Source of the DNA: Blasia pusilla
Taxonomy: Eukaryota; Marchantiophyta; Marchantiopsida; Blasiales
Reading direction: 5' to 3'
Length of the DNA: 64,000 bases
Assembly (NCBI GenBank): GCA_050084515.1
Contig: CM114273.1
Coordinates: 8,742,001-8,806,000 of the forward strand
The notes beneath the pieces were generated by a model that did no database searches, was not told the DNA's origin, and saw only the letters and a program-made list of their open reading frames with translations. Position numbers and translations under genes: made by a program. How positions within the stretch are numbered: the stretch's first letter is position 1; every line of letters begins with the position of its first letter. Of the stretch, positions 24,040 to 36,860 are shown in pieces.

Positions 24040-24760
24040 TTATTTTCTATCAATATTGAGCCAATGTCCTATCTCCATTCCTAGTCTCTGAGACCTAGTT
24101 ATACGTCGTGCAATAATATGACGTAAGAACGTGGAGATCCCCGCAAGTAGGTATCCTTGTTCACAATATACAAGCATAAGATTAACATTAAGTTGATAAT
24201 ACTCCATTTTTTTGCCCGCGTTGTTCCAAATAATGTTGAGAAATTGCTTCTGTAAATGCTCGTGGAGTGCCATCGGTTTCAGGTCCCAATCTCCTTTTGC
24301 CACATTCCACTTTGAAGACCAAGTCACCACATCTGCAATCCACCCCATGGAACGTTTGGCTTGTAAAACTCGATGAGGGAGACAAGAAACATCAAGAGAT
24401 CTCACCCTTGCGATATAAGTGATGGTCAAGTAGAGAGCTTCAACTTCTAGAGGAAGAAAACCTATTTTCGCAAGAAGAATAGCATAAGGAGTTTGGTTTT
24501 CTCACACCCAACTCTTCTTGTAGAAAGATCTTTTGCACCATCTACACGCGCTCCCAACCTATCTTCTTGCAAATAGGGCCCAAAACTTGGGTCCCATATA
24601 AGACCACAAGCAGTACTAAGCTCCTAAATACGAACTTCATAAGACCCCACCATACAAGATGAAATTTTCTACACCGATCTAAAAATGAATAAAGAGCTTT
24701 GTAACAAGCTTCTACTCTCTTTTGTAGGATGGATTAGTTGCAAGTCTTATTATTTGTGTT
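24040..24760 (-). pseudogene. LINE reverse-transcriptase C-terminal remnant
   Basis: Read from 24760 down, the sequence gives VEACYKALYSFLDRCR, then LVLLVVLYGTQVLG, then ERVWMVQKIFLQEEL and, in 24429-24040, RVLQAKRSMGWIADVV. This order (a helix-rich thumb with a VxLYGxxVxG box, then WxxVQKxFL) is typical of the region after the palm domain in plant L1-type LINE reverse transcriptases. The catalytic palm is missing and frames shift, so it is a truncated relic. Confidence 0.5.
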
Positions 24761-25934
24761 GTGGTTAGTCCTACTTATGGGAAGTAGCTTATGCATTGCA
24801 CTTATGCACTATTATCTTTTTTTTCTCAAATAAAAACAAACAACATATGCTCATGTGCACTTCTAATTTATTAACAGTGACATATCATTAGTTGGGTGTA
24901 AGTCATTTTGAGAATTCATTGACTTCTCTAAGAATTCATGGAATTATGACTATGACTATCGGAGAGTTTATGGATGTAACTAAGACAACATTACATGTCT
25001 GGTTTAACGACAGTTATTGACAATTGTAGTCAGTAAGATGCTCACATGAGACTTAAAAGGGTTGAGCCCAAATCTAGTTTGCTCTTTGTACATTATAGGG
25101 TAAAATTTGGGGGAGATTCAATGCACTTGTATGAAATGTTCATGGGCCCTTTAAGGTTTTGTCATGTCATAGCATTCATTTCTTTGAAACAATGATGGAA
25201 TAATTTGGTTCCAAGATCCCTTTACAGTCTATTACTCTTACATATTCTCAATAGATTGTATAGGATACACTTCTTGGTGATATCAAGATAATGCCAGAAT
25301 AGTGCGAGAAACAATTTGACCTCAGATGAATCTACAAGCGGGAAAAATTTACCTCAAATGAATGGAGGGTTGTAGAAGCTTGAAATACATGCTGAACAAA
25401 GAGCTCATGATTGTTTGACTAATTCCTTGTTCATAGTTGTTTGCGTCAGTCTCGTCAAACCACAATTGTCCACTATAGTTCTATATCCATGCAAGTTACT
25501 TCACTGTTCTTATTTAACATACCTCATGGCAGATCGGTCTATGCTCAAAAGATGTAGATTGTAGATGAATGCAAATATTTGAAGAAGTTAGCTACATCTG
25601 CATCAGTTGATACAGAAGTAACTAGATCCCCTTAATGCAATGTACAAGCTGCATTAAGGGGAGTCTTGCTACCTAAAAGGAAGCTACATTGATAGGCTAT
25701 TCAAAACACTATGATTTATAAGATTGATAAGGACAGACCTAAGCCAATAATGAGTATTATCTCTCTATAGAATGTCATAGTGTCCGGTGGTCAAAAGTAG
25801 TCTCTACAACACATGATAGAAAATGTGGATGTTGATCCCAAGCTGCCACTGTGAGTGGTATGTTTTCTGTTGTGGATGCACAATCTGCTCTCATCTTATC
25901 ACCAACAATCCACTTTCACCTAGATTCAACACAC
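24761..25934. other. AT-rich intergenic, no gene recognised
   Basis: There are no coding blocks longer than chance. A short inverted pair of CCCCTTAATGCA / TGCATTAAGGGG lies near 25629-25662. Confidence 0.45.
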
Positions 25935-26605
25935 CAAAGAATGGTGTAATCCAATGGAGGTTTGCAAGAAATAGGCCCTCCATGGATCAAAACACTATTG
26001 GAAGGGCTATTGTGATATAGATTGGGGAACTATGTTGCTCTACTTTTTCTCATGTGAATTGCCATTTCTTACTATTTGCATGGGGTTCATAGAGTTCACA
26101 CAACTTCCCACATCATTCAAGTACCTCCTCTAGATCTTTAGCTTGATTGTGCCCATTTTCATCACCATGGAAGACTCTTCATTTTCATCATATGTTTCTT
26201 CCTGATTATAGCTATAAACTATGTCCTTTGTTACTTGAGCATGCCCATTGGCATTACCAGTTTCCTTCACTTGTAGATTTAGCCCAACACACAATTGGAG
26301 GTTTCCAAGAAACATGCCCTCTATGGACCAAAATGCTATTGGCAGGGCTACTATGATAGAGACCATGGAACTGTGCTACCACTATCACTCTCTTGTGACT
26401 TGCAATTTGTTACGTTTTGCAGGGGGATTCACAGAGTTTACAAAGCTTCCCACATCATTTAAGTACCTCCTCTTTAGCTTGACTGTGCCCATTTTTATCA
26501 CCATAAAACACCTCTTCATTTTCAACACCTCTTGCTCGGTATAAGAATAAACTATGTCCTTTGTTACTTGAGCATGCCCATTGGCATTGCCATTTTCCTT
26601 CATCT
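25935..26605. repeat. tandem duplication of about 335 bp
   Basis: The two copies (about 25935-26274 and 26275-26605) share AACTATGTCCTTTGTTACTT, GAGCATGCCCATTGGCATT and CTTCCCACATCATT. On the minus strand both encode a similar stretch with GNANGHAQVTKDIVYSY (26366-26130 and 26609-26385), so a segment of an old minus-strand coding region was probably duplicated. The family was not recognised. Confidence 0.8.
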
Positions 26606-27676
26606 GCAAAGCCTCTTTAGAACAGGCAGCCAGTAAACAACCAATCTCTTAACAATGAATACTACATACTTCCAATCCAACAACTTCATAAACTTCACTT
26701 GGAAGGTAAATTCTCTCATTCGAGGTTGCCTCAGGTACACAAATATGTACAAACTTGAAGATTTAACTACATGCTCAAGTTGCTCATCTGTGTCATCGTA
26801 TGCTATTGATCTATTTTCACACCAAAGCACAAGAGTAGCAGAGACTACTGCAACAAAACTATAATCATAAGCTTAGTTCTCTATATGAGAAGTAGTGAAT
26901 TCTGATAAATTTGAGCACACCTCACCACCTAATCTGGGATGAGCACATGGTTTTGTCTCGACGCAATTCAATTGATGAATCCACGGCCTCATATCATCAA
27001 TTCACATTCCATTCTTCAACATTGGCACACAAAATGCACAACAACTCGATGCTCAAGTGGGAGAATGGACTTCTTGTAAAATTGGAAACATTCACAATTA
27101 CAAGAGCCAAAGCTTTGTGAAAAAAATGTCCTTATCAGAAGGACACTTGTACTAGCGAAATTTCCTAAAGCTCACAACTTTAATTTAATCAACATGAGTT
27201 GCTCTGGCTTTCTCTCTAGTTACATAAAGCAAATCTAAAATACTCTTTAGCACATCCGTAGATTTTCCACATCTAACCATCTCAAGCACAACTTGTGTTG
27301 TTCTTGCTAGCTTGGCGGTTGTTTTTGTTCTCCTCAAATTTCAGTCTCTTCCACTCGTCTCTACTCTCTAGTGATCAATCACGGTATTCTACTTTGAGAC
27401 TCATGGTCTCTTGATAAACGGATACGAGAGTTGGCTTTGGTGCTCCAACATGAGAAACAACATTGATCTTTCGTGCACGGATGCTTGATTGTGGCGGAAG
27501 AGGACAAACTGTAGTAGATGTTTTAGTTTGCTCTGTTTGGGTTCGGAAGGCCTTTGATGAGAAATTTTTTTGTTGATGACTCTACATTTGTAGAGTTTGA
27601 GGCCCCTCTTAATGGTGTTATTTTGTAGTTGGGCTTGAGAAGTCATCAACTTTGTTCATAAATTCTTCACGGTGCT
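26606..27676. other. fragmentary minus-strand coding-like sequence
   Basis: Minus-strand frames at 26830-26600 and 27649-27401 are lysine-rich and could belong to the same decayed unit as the blocks on either side. I cannot name a family or set exon limits. Confidence 0.3.
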
Positions 27677-28437
27677 CTATTGGAACGGATAGATCCGGTA
27701 TCTGAACGCAATTTTGGCTCTCCACCACAAAAGAATAGATCTTAGACGGATTAGGAATTGTGATCTCATCAATATCTTCTTCACCATTAGCACATTCTCA
27801 ACATCTTGATTCGGAAAATCCTGTAAAGGCCTCAATGTCGCACTCACATCCTTCTTGATTGCTACCTCTATCCATAGTTTTGCAAGATGGTATCCCAAAC
27901 CTAACATAGTGGCTCGAGGTTTGATGTTCGAACGCTCACCAAATAAAGCGTGCATACGGAAGAAGAGGGGGCAAGTTTTCTCTAGTTTGTCTTCAAAACT
28001 CACACCAAATTGGAGTTCAACTGCACTCAATCCTGCACCTGTGTTCGGCATCATCATGAAGGCACGTTTTTGTACACATCTAGATATCTGTCAAATTTCT
28101 TTTGCAAAATGGAGCCTGATAATAAGGGAAAATCCACCCCATGCAAGGGTGATGTCATGATATCGAATGCTACAACCTTTAATTGATGCTTGGCTCCAAT
28201 TTTGGTATTCCTACCGCACCCAAGCAGCGCATCAAAACTCATAGGCTCTTCAAGGTAAGCTAATTTCTTCTCATAATGCACTCTCTTCATTCGAAATCCT
28301 CCTTCCTTCTTCACTGCTCTAGAGGATCGAGTAGGAGTAAGAGCCATCATGTTTGCACTCAAAAATCTAAGAAAGTTATTGTAATTATAACTCTTTCTTT
28401 TGGGGATCGGATTGTGCGTCCTTTTTTGCTTCTCCAC
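27677..28437 (-). pseudogene. unrecognised minus-strand coding region with one frameshift
   Basis: A frame from 28437 to 28054 (127 codons) contains GGFRMKRVHYEKKLAYLEEP and GVDFPLLSGSILQKKFDRYL. A second frame from 28057 to 27677 (126 codons) contains SAVELQFGVSFEDKLEKTCP and LGLGYHLAKLWIEVA. The two overlap by four bases, and the text reads on from one to the other, which suggests a single protein of about 250 residues broken by one indel. No membrane segments, signal peptide or known motif were seen. It could be part of a DNA transposon or a lineage-specific gene. Confidence 0.4.
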
Positions 28438-31372
28438 AACCCTCCTCCATGGCCTGAGTGAAATTTGCAGTAATGGTGAGTTGCAAGGCTTGATGGCTCA
28501 ATGTAAATTCGCGCTCCTAGTGGTTTGCTAGGCTAGACTCCAATTTTGAAACTTCGATTTGTAACTTTGAAACGAGGATATTCAAACTTTGGAGCGGGAT
28601 TTCAAAGTGGGGCGGGTTCCTTTGCAAGGCCCCTCATGAACTTTTTCCCCGGGAGCTAGATATATGGGATACTATAAAGCTCCCGCCCCCTCCTCTTCCG
28701 GAAGTAGCCCGGATGACTTTTCGAGCCGGCCTCCCAAAAATCCGGGCGATTTCGGATAGCCGGTAAAATGACACCCCCTATTGTATCATATCTTTATTTC
28801 ATGGAGCCAAAAATCTAAAATGTATGGTAGGAAACCTCTTGGTTTTCCAAACATCCTGATTTTAACATATGTCAAAAGAAACAAAAGAATCATTGCCACA
28901 TGTCCACGTATGGCTTTGGTGGAGGATAGTAAATTTTGATATTTTGAAGTAGAGCTACTTAATGATGTCTTCCACTAGGGAGATACTCTTTATGAGACTC
29001 TTATCACTATGTAATTCTTGCAAATATTTGTGTCATGCATGAGCTAATGATGAATATTGTTAGTACAGTCTTTCGCCCTTAGTTAGACTTGATTAACTTA
29101 TGAGATGAGAAACATGTCACAATAGCTGACCATGCCAAAGGACAATTGTCAACATGGGAGAAGTTTATTGTTAAGAGGCCGGTCTCTAGTAATAACATAG
29201 ATAAGATGGGAGGTTAATTTTGTTGACCATCATAAGGGGTTGGTTGTAGGGTTTGAGCCACTTGCTTGTATTATGGATTGACATAATTGAGCGGGCTTGA
29301 TAAGATCGATTCTATTTCCGTCCATGAGAAAGGAGATCCTCAAGCAATATTCTATTCTTATCGACAATAACTCACCTTAACATAGACAACCGGGGATTTC
29401 CATCATCCACAACAGAGTCGATTTGACTATCCCTAGTACATCTAGCGCTCTACACCCATTATTCTATTACTACTCCTTGATAGTTGGAGGTTATTTTTAC
29501 ACCGTAATTATATCTATTGATCTCCTCATGGCCTTTCTCTATCTCTGCCCTTAAAACCAAGCACACGCCAACATAAAATATTATAACTCTTACAGGCTTA
29601 TAATAGGATAGAAACATGTTTAAGTCTCACGATAGAGGCATGAGTTATAGACAGCGAAATGTGAGTCTAAAACTAGTGTCTCAAACAATAAAGGTTGTGA
29701 CATGGAAGAGCATGACCACACGATAGAACTTGAGCATTAAAGTTCCACAAGGGTTGGATTCCAAGGAGGCTATGTAGAATAACAACATAGAACATCCCAA
29801 CTCTAGTGGCCTCGCACTTAAATGAAAACACATCAAAGTCTCATAAGTAAGGCAAGAGTTGTACAAGCGAGACACTAGCTTAAATGGATTTCTAGAATGA
29901 TAATGATTATGATCCGAAAGACCATGATCAAATGAATGATTGAACTTGATAAGAGTTGAAGCCCCGCAAAGAATTAGACTCTAAGGAGGCTGCAAGTTAG
30001 CTTGGAATTTAATTGAGAGTTTGGTGGTTCTCCATATTTAAGATGCATTTGTGATGAATAGTTTGGCATTGGAAACCTTATGATGACTTGGTTCCAATAT
30101 ATATACAATGATCATAAGTAACGTATAAGGAGAACTTTTAAAACAATCAAAACCAAAAATGTTTATAATATAATATAATTTTTAATTTTTAATTTTTGTT
30201 GTGAAATTTGTGTGTGAAAATGATCTGCAAAAAAGGCGCCATCAACAAATTTGTACACTTCGGATTATTTCCTAGATTCTTCATGTAGGTGGCTCAAGGG
30301 AGAGTGTAGGGTGATAAGAATTGGGCTCTTTACGATTTTATTTGTCAAACGTATGTTTGGAACAATGATGCGGAGAAGCATTATCGATTTTTGGTAGAAA
30401 TTAGGTCATGGATTGTACAACCGTCCCTACCAATGATATATCAAAAAAGTCTATTTTTAAAAACTTGATGAGAGTCTAGATCTTTAAGCAAAGAACGTAA
30501 TATAAAAGTTGGTGTGTGAATTTATTGAATTTTGCTAAATTTATGGTAATTTTTATCTCAATCTTAGACTTGGGAGAAAAAGAAAAGAGAAGGTTAACTT
30601 TTGAGTATAGTGAAAAATAACCTATATGCAAAAATCTAGCCAAGTGGAAACATATGTGAGATCAAAATTCTATAAACATATACTATCACGATGAGAGGTT
30701 ACATAGATATTTTCAAGGTCAATTCATTGCATGACATGGAATTGAAAGTAAAACTTGGAATAGCGTCTCTTGTTTTTCTTGTAATTCCCTTGTCCAAAAA
30801 CAAGATGTAGATCGTTGAAGTGCTTAGAAGTGTATTTCATGGAATCTGTTGCATTTAAAACATTAATGTTCATATGTATCAACAATTGTTGTAAAGTATA
30901 TAATATGGTCAAATGACTCCTACAATCATGATAAGGTTTGATAAGGCAAAAAATATTGAAGTGGACCCTTGGTCATCCACGTTAACATAGGGCTCATCCA
31001 CAAGTTCATATGAGGAAGTTCATCGTGTGAGAAATAGGATTCTGATCGGGATTTGGTGTTTATGCAGTAGAGAGTGAGTTCAATCGCGTTCAACTAAGGA
31101 GGAGAGTGTTATGTCATGTCATGTGTTTGAGTGAGGGTATGACTATTGAGCAGGAGTAAGTGCATATGTATTGGAGGTAAGGCTAAGCAATTGTTTACGA
31201 TCATTGGCTTCTATCAACAGGTCGTGAAATGTTCTTAAGCACATGACTATGTTTTTAGCTTAATCATTTAAAAAACAAATTCGGGTGTTGGTTTTGAGAC
31301 CTTAGGTTTTAGTTAACCAGATTACAAAAGAATGGGGGGGGGAGAGGTACTAATTTTTGTATCCGTTCATTA
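28438..31372. other. long AT-rich intergenic stretch, no gene recognised
   Basis: No coding blocks or named repeats are supported. The sequence near 28600-28770 is GC-richer (CCCCGGGAGCTAG, CCGGAAGTAGCCCGG), unlike its surroundings. Confidence 0.5.
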
Positions 31373-31600
31373 TTGTATCCTTGCCCGGGTACACGCGGAA
31401 TTGTGGGCTTGGTGTTAGGTATGAGGACAAAGGAAAGACGAAGTATTGGCCCAGGGACAGGTTCGAATCCTAACGATTCCTATTACGCGGGACAGGGCCA
31501 ACCAAATCCACCGATGACCCAAAGGCCACGATACTATAGGTATGGAGTGCGCGACCACCCACAAAGTGCGGAGCACCTATATATATGCTAGAACTTCCGA
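31373..31600 (+). other. GC-richer island with a B-box-like GGTTCGAATCC
   Basis: A perfect pol III B-box-like motif, GGTTCGAATCC, occurs at about 31461-31471 in a compact 220-bp block unlike the flanking AT-rich DNA. A clear A-box at the right distance and a tRNA cloverleaf were not found. A decayed SINE is possible. Confidence 0.25.
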
Positions 31601-32249
31601 TGGTAAGGTTCAAGTAAACATTCTCTCTCTCTCTCTACCTTTCCCAATTGACTTCCTAGAAATGTCGTTCTCAATTGTGTAGTACTTGTGATCCATAGCC
31701 CCCTCCATATTCAACACAATCTGTTTTTTCTTTGCACACACTTCTATTAATTTAACTCCCCATACTCACAACGCACAATGCATGACAAAGCCAAATTAAA
31801 GCCCCTCCTTAATCCACACAAAGAGATATTGTTCAAATTGCTTAATATTGTGTGCAAAATCTATTTCGCCTATGCAAGGAAAGTTGAAAAAATTATTTGG
31901 CAAAAATACTTCGTTGTGTTTCTCAATATATCTAAATATGGGGAGAATGTATGTCTCGAACATGGAGACAGATCATACACCTTGGTTCGAAGGTGATTCT
32001 ATTTGGGATTGGTGGAGAGGAAAAGAAAGGAATCGGATATCTTAATAAAGGTGGGATTCCATCAAGAGAATGTTAGCCCCTTGTGGCATTACGTACCTAT
32101 AACCCTATCCTTGATGGACGGTTCCAACACCTACATTCACTCATGGAGAAAGAATGGTTATAGTCGAGGCCAAATTTGAACCATAATCTGGGCAGTGGAT
32201 CATGATCCCTAATTAGCATGTGAAATATTTTCTTGCTCCCTAGTCGCCA
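31601..32249. other. intergenic, no gene recognised
   Basis: There is a short CT microsatellite at about 31621-31636. Nothing else is supported. Confidence 0.45.
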
Positions 32250-33852
32250 CATTTCTCTGGCTGCTCCATATGATGTCGATGCCACGGATCCGGCATCGGG
32301 TAAGCTCAATGCCATAGCGGAAATCTGCTCCTGTAGCTATTGTATTTGAGCATCCATCCTAGTCTCACGCCTGACATCTCCCTCGACGCGTCTAGATGGT
32401 GGACTCTACCTCCTCCACATGCAGCTCCACCACCATGTCGGGTAGCTCTAGCTCCTCGTCCCCCAACTGTACCACCTGGAGCACGATCTCTAGGCCCACC
32501 CACACCGGCTACTCGCTCTGGTGCCCTTTCTTGCCCTCCGTCCGGACGTGACTCATGGTGTAAACTGAAACACCTGGCTAGTGTGTGACCATATCTCTGA
32601 TAATAGTCACATTGATAACCTCTTGGTGCTGCACTATCTCCTCCTCCATGCTGAGGCACACGTCTATGACCATGACAAGTGCAACCACGCTGATGATGGG
32701 CTCCATCGCATGACCAACAAGTAATCATAGGCAACTACTGCTGAGCCTCATATGAAGGAGTAGGTCTCTATGGCACGGCCTCCCAGTATCCTCCTTGAGC
32801 TCATGGTGCCACAGTCAACCTATCTCGGAGTCCACGTTGCTGAACTGGTGGTGCAGACAATCTTGAGTGCTCTCGCCGAGAACCCATGGTGGCTACGCTC
32901 TCCTCCGCCATGCTATGCTCAATGTTATTGGCGATTCTAAAAACATCTCTCAACGTAGGGGAGGCGTTCAAAAGAAGCACCCCGTCCCGCATCCGTGTCC
33001 GTAGGGTCTGGTCCAGCATCGCGTACCATGATTGGATAGCCTGAGCCTCTGTCACCCCTTAAGTGACGTTGATCAAGCGGAGCAAGCGATTGTAAGCCTC
33101 ACGCAAACTCTCACACGGGCGCGTCGGGAAATCGTGGATGCTTCGCAACTTCTCCGTCCGTACCCCCCTAGCAGCTCGCCCTCAACTCAACGAAGAACTC
33201 AACCACTGAGTTGAACCTGGGACAAACCTAACTAGACGGTGCAACTGCTGCAATGCGAGTGATCCCTCCTAAAACATCACTTGTGGAAGAGGAAGTAGCC
33301 ACTCTTAACTCCTCCTCCTCATCTGGGAACGGCTCCGTCCATGACACATAGTGTGGGTCACAGTAGAGTCGCCATGCCTCAATCTCATGGGCATATCTAT
33401 GGGAGAACTCATGATAATCGTAGATGGGCGCCCCCTCTAAATGCTGAAACATACCATTTCATGCTATAAACGGGTTGAACTCTCTAGAGTTCCTAGCCCG
33501 TTGTGAGTTACACCAACTCCTAAACTCCACAATGAAGTCGTGTAGCTCTATAGTGCCTACAACACCTGAAAACCTACGTGGTCCTCTACCCCGATCGTCC
33601 ATCTCGTACGCCCAACTAGTAGGACCACTCAATATGTACGATGGATCACTAACACACTCCTCTACACCCTCCCCCTCGTCTGAAGACCACACAAAAGGAG
33701 ATCGAGGTGGTCTCTTATGTGGAGACCCTCGAAACCTTGCACCACTCCGGGTAAACCCTCCAGAGCTACTCTCAGATCCGCTACCTCGCCTCTCAAAATC
33801 CCGAAAGGACGCCATGATGGCCCTCATGTCCCTCTCACACGACCACTCTTAA
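32250..33852 (-). pseudogene. LTR-retrotransposon gag remnant, copy B
   Basis: Starting at an ATG at 33827, the frames give MASFRDFERRGSGSESSSGG, GPTSWAYEMDDRGRGPRRF and the capsid-like FQHLEGAPIYDYHEFSHRYA (to 33228). EAQAIQSWYAMLDQTLRTR follows (33055-32801). A knuckle region comes next, with CWSCDGAHHQRGC and CDYYQRYGHTLARC (32734-32540), where the second cysteine of the second knuckle is Tyr. The last part reads as QIQQLQEQISAMA then LPDAGSVASTSYGAAREMW and stops at 32250, exactly where copy A stops. This copy is better preserved than A but still has frameshifts and stops. Confidence 0.82.
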
Positions 33853-35888
33853 TCTCGAAAATAATCCCTCAATCACAAAAATGAAACATGTGGCACTCAA
33901 TCTACACTCTCTCACTGAGACGAGTGCTATGCGGCAAATCAACCAATCTATCGTCTCATCAATAAACCATCCTCATCTTTGGACATTCCACATAGGTCTA
34001 TGTCCCCTAAATCCATACATCATCGATGCTCTCAGCATCAGCACGAAACCCAATATCCCAAATAACTTCCCAATACCCGGAAATCCCTCACACGTGCAAG
34101 ATAAGAGACCAGAATGGATAACCTCACAATAATGTCGATGTCACTCCTTGGCAACTGCAAATCTCGACACCAGTACGGTCGTGAAGATAACTCCTCCAAT
34201 CAGCAAGTCGTACGCCTCTCGTACTGAAGCTGCTCAAACCTCCTCGATATGCGGTGCAAGTCCAGCGGTCCGGTACGGCACTGGCGGCACGGAACGGCTA
34301 CAAATAACATGGCACTCGGGAATGGGGTGCGGCACTCGACGACATACCCTTCTTAATCAATAATTTACACGCTCTCCTCCTTAGTGAAGGAGCGGCTCCG
34401 CGTTCGAGACAGTGCGGTACGGCCACGAGCAGCACCACGCGAAAATCGGTGACGCCTTGTGGCTACAAGCGTCACGGCACAGTACTCGATCATCGTCGAG
34501 CGGCTACTTATCATAACATAGCATCATGAAATGAAAACTCAAACACCATAACCCGAGGTCACATGCCATTATTGGTTGATGACGAAACTACGATGACGGT
34601 GATGACCAAAACAAAGTACGTGGTGGCGGCGCAAGTGAGAGAATCAATGGTTGTCGTGGAAGACCCTCCACTCCGTAATGGCGGCAATGGCAACCAAGGG
34701 TGGACAACGGCCGAACGCGGAAGCAGCAACGGCAGCCGACGAAGGACGGTGAACCGTTGAAGGTGACAGTTGATTGTCGATGGTGGAAGGTTGACGGTGA
34801 GTATGACGGCGACGGCTGGTTTAGGGTTTGAAAAATAAAACCCTAAAAATCGCCTAGCAATGCCAGTTTTGCAAGATTAACCATAACTTTTTGCTCGCAA
34901 CTCCAAATTACGCACCGTTTGTTGCATAGCGTGCACAGCTTCATGATCTACAACACTATAAAAAATGTTTTGAATCAAACGTTGGAGTAAAAACTGACGA
35001 GGACTGTTGTAAAGCCCACCGTCTTTTTCTCCTACACAAAATTTGGTAGCGCTTCTGCGCTGATTTCTCCCAACGAAAATGTAAAACCTGTGAGAACACA
35101 AATCAGCAAGCTATGTGGTGCTCCCAAGAGCATCGGCATGGAGAAATCTGCCCAAATACTCAATTCTTATAAAAAATTGGGCAACGCTTCCGCGTGCCAG
35201 TCTCCCGTACAAAAAATCAGCAAGCAAAACAACAAACTCGCACGGCTCTTGCTTCGGTGAGCACTCCCATGAGCCATGAAGCGGGGAACATGGTCCTCCA
35301 ACTTGCACCAAAAATCGAGCAACCAACAAGCTCCCCCATGAAGCTCTCTCACTCACTCATTATCCCTTTGTAAAATAAGATTCAATCTCTCTCACAAGAC
35401 CATAGTTCTCACATGAGTGCACTCTCACGTGTCTCTCTCAATGTCAAACCAAACCCATTCTCCTAATGAGAGGCTTGGGTTACACACACAAGGCAAGCAA
35501 GACCATAGCTCCACCGCCTCATGCCAAGAGGTTCAACAAAGAGAGAATGAGCTCTCAAGGTCTCTCTCCTTGAGGTATAGCCCTCCCCTGTCCCAAGCTC
35601 TCTCCATGGTAACCTATGATCCGAAGTCACCTCCTTGGCTCTTGACCTGATGTAGGAGGTCAAAGGATACTTACCAAAAATAGAAATTTGACCATATATT
35701 CAAAATGATACTTACCTAAAATAGCAAGTTTCTCAATATGGCTCCAAATGAGCCGAAACGAAGGGGAAACGTGCTCTCTCAGGTTTCTCGGGGCGTCAAC
35801 ATGTCATCCTCGACTTCCTGAGCCTATCCTCCACTACTTGCAAAGACAGTCTACCAGATCTCACCGATCTATCCTAAAAGACGTGACA
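33853..35888 (-). mobile_element. leader and terminal repeat of gag-only element, copy B
   Basis: Its outer end is at 35888, with the minus strand starting TGTCACGTCTTTTAGG. The outer 35371-35888 matches all other terminal repeats, and the inner 33853-35370 matches copy A only. The end lies against the hAT remnant at 35889. No 3' LTR or pol region is present. Confidence 0.65.
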
Positions 35889-36860
35889 ACTGCCATCTTC
35901 TAACTACTCTTCTAGCTTGTTCTTGTCCATCCCTTTCAGAAAAGTATTGCTCGTACAAGAGTGCTTATCTTGATTTGCGAGAAACATCCTTATCTCCAAA
36001 TCATGAGTTTTTATAGATGTACATCAAATCACTCGCACGCTCGTCGGTTAATTTATTCCTATGCTTGTTGTGGATGAAACCATAACTACTCCAATTTCTC
36101 TCCGCACTAACCCTAAACACTTGTGCTAATATGGACTTAGCCACAAAGCGCAATGTTGGTGCATCTTGACAGTGGATGCTCCACCAATTAGAGGGGCCAA
36201 CCAAACCTACCAAACTCATCCACAAATAGTTCCTGATGACTCACAATGTTGCCCAACTTTGGCAAGCAAGTAGCCACATAAGAATTAGCCTCGGTGCCAT
36301 TGAGGCCATGCACCCCCTTTGCATAAAGTTTCAGATATTGTTTGAAATCTCTCATGCACTCAACATTTGAAGTGATATCTTGAATACTATCAAGAAGATT
36401 GTAAGGGGCGAGAATGTAACCTATTGCATGTAACTTGTTGTGGATAAGTGCCCATCACCTAGAAATAACATCGACCATCTCTGTAGCTCTAGAAAATGTG
36501 ACAAAATAACCACGAAGCCTTCCACCCACACCAGGAAATGGAGTTATAGGAAAAGAACAAGTCTCTTCCATTATCTAAAAAATACGGCGATAAATACGCC
36601 CCATCACACTCTCTCAACAGAATAAAAGTTGGTTGAGCCGCAACAAACAACTCTTCACCCTCGATCCAAAAATCGTGATGAGCCAAATTAGTCTCATATT
36701 GACATCGCAAAACTCCTTTGTAACTCGTTGTATTTGAAATTTTCAAGAGGAGCGTGCCTTGGGAACCTCCAAGTACCTTGTAAATTTCAGCTTGAGATGA
36801 CCCACCACAAAGATACAACCACCATAAGTAGGTTAGCCATTTTGTAGTAATATAATTGAG
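35889..36860 (-). pseudogene. hAT transposase C-terminal remnant
   Basis: Minus-strand sequence from 36818 to 36489 contains HHDFWIEGEELFVAAQPTF followed by LLRECDG, as in the middle of plant hAT transposases (FW..a...l....Pl...LR..D). In 36225-36001, NWWSIHCQDAPTLRFVAKSI and SAERNWSSYGFIHNKHRNKL then ASDLMYIY form the hAT dimerisation domain, with its W and ERNWS...HNK..N.L signature. Frames change between the blocks, and the N-terminal BED finger and catalytic residues are absent, so it is a truncated relic. Confidence 0.88.
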
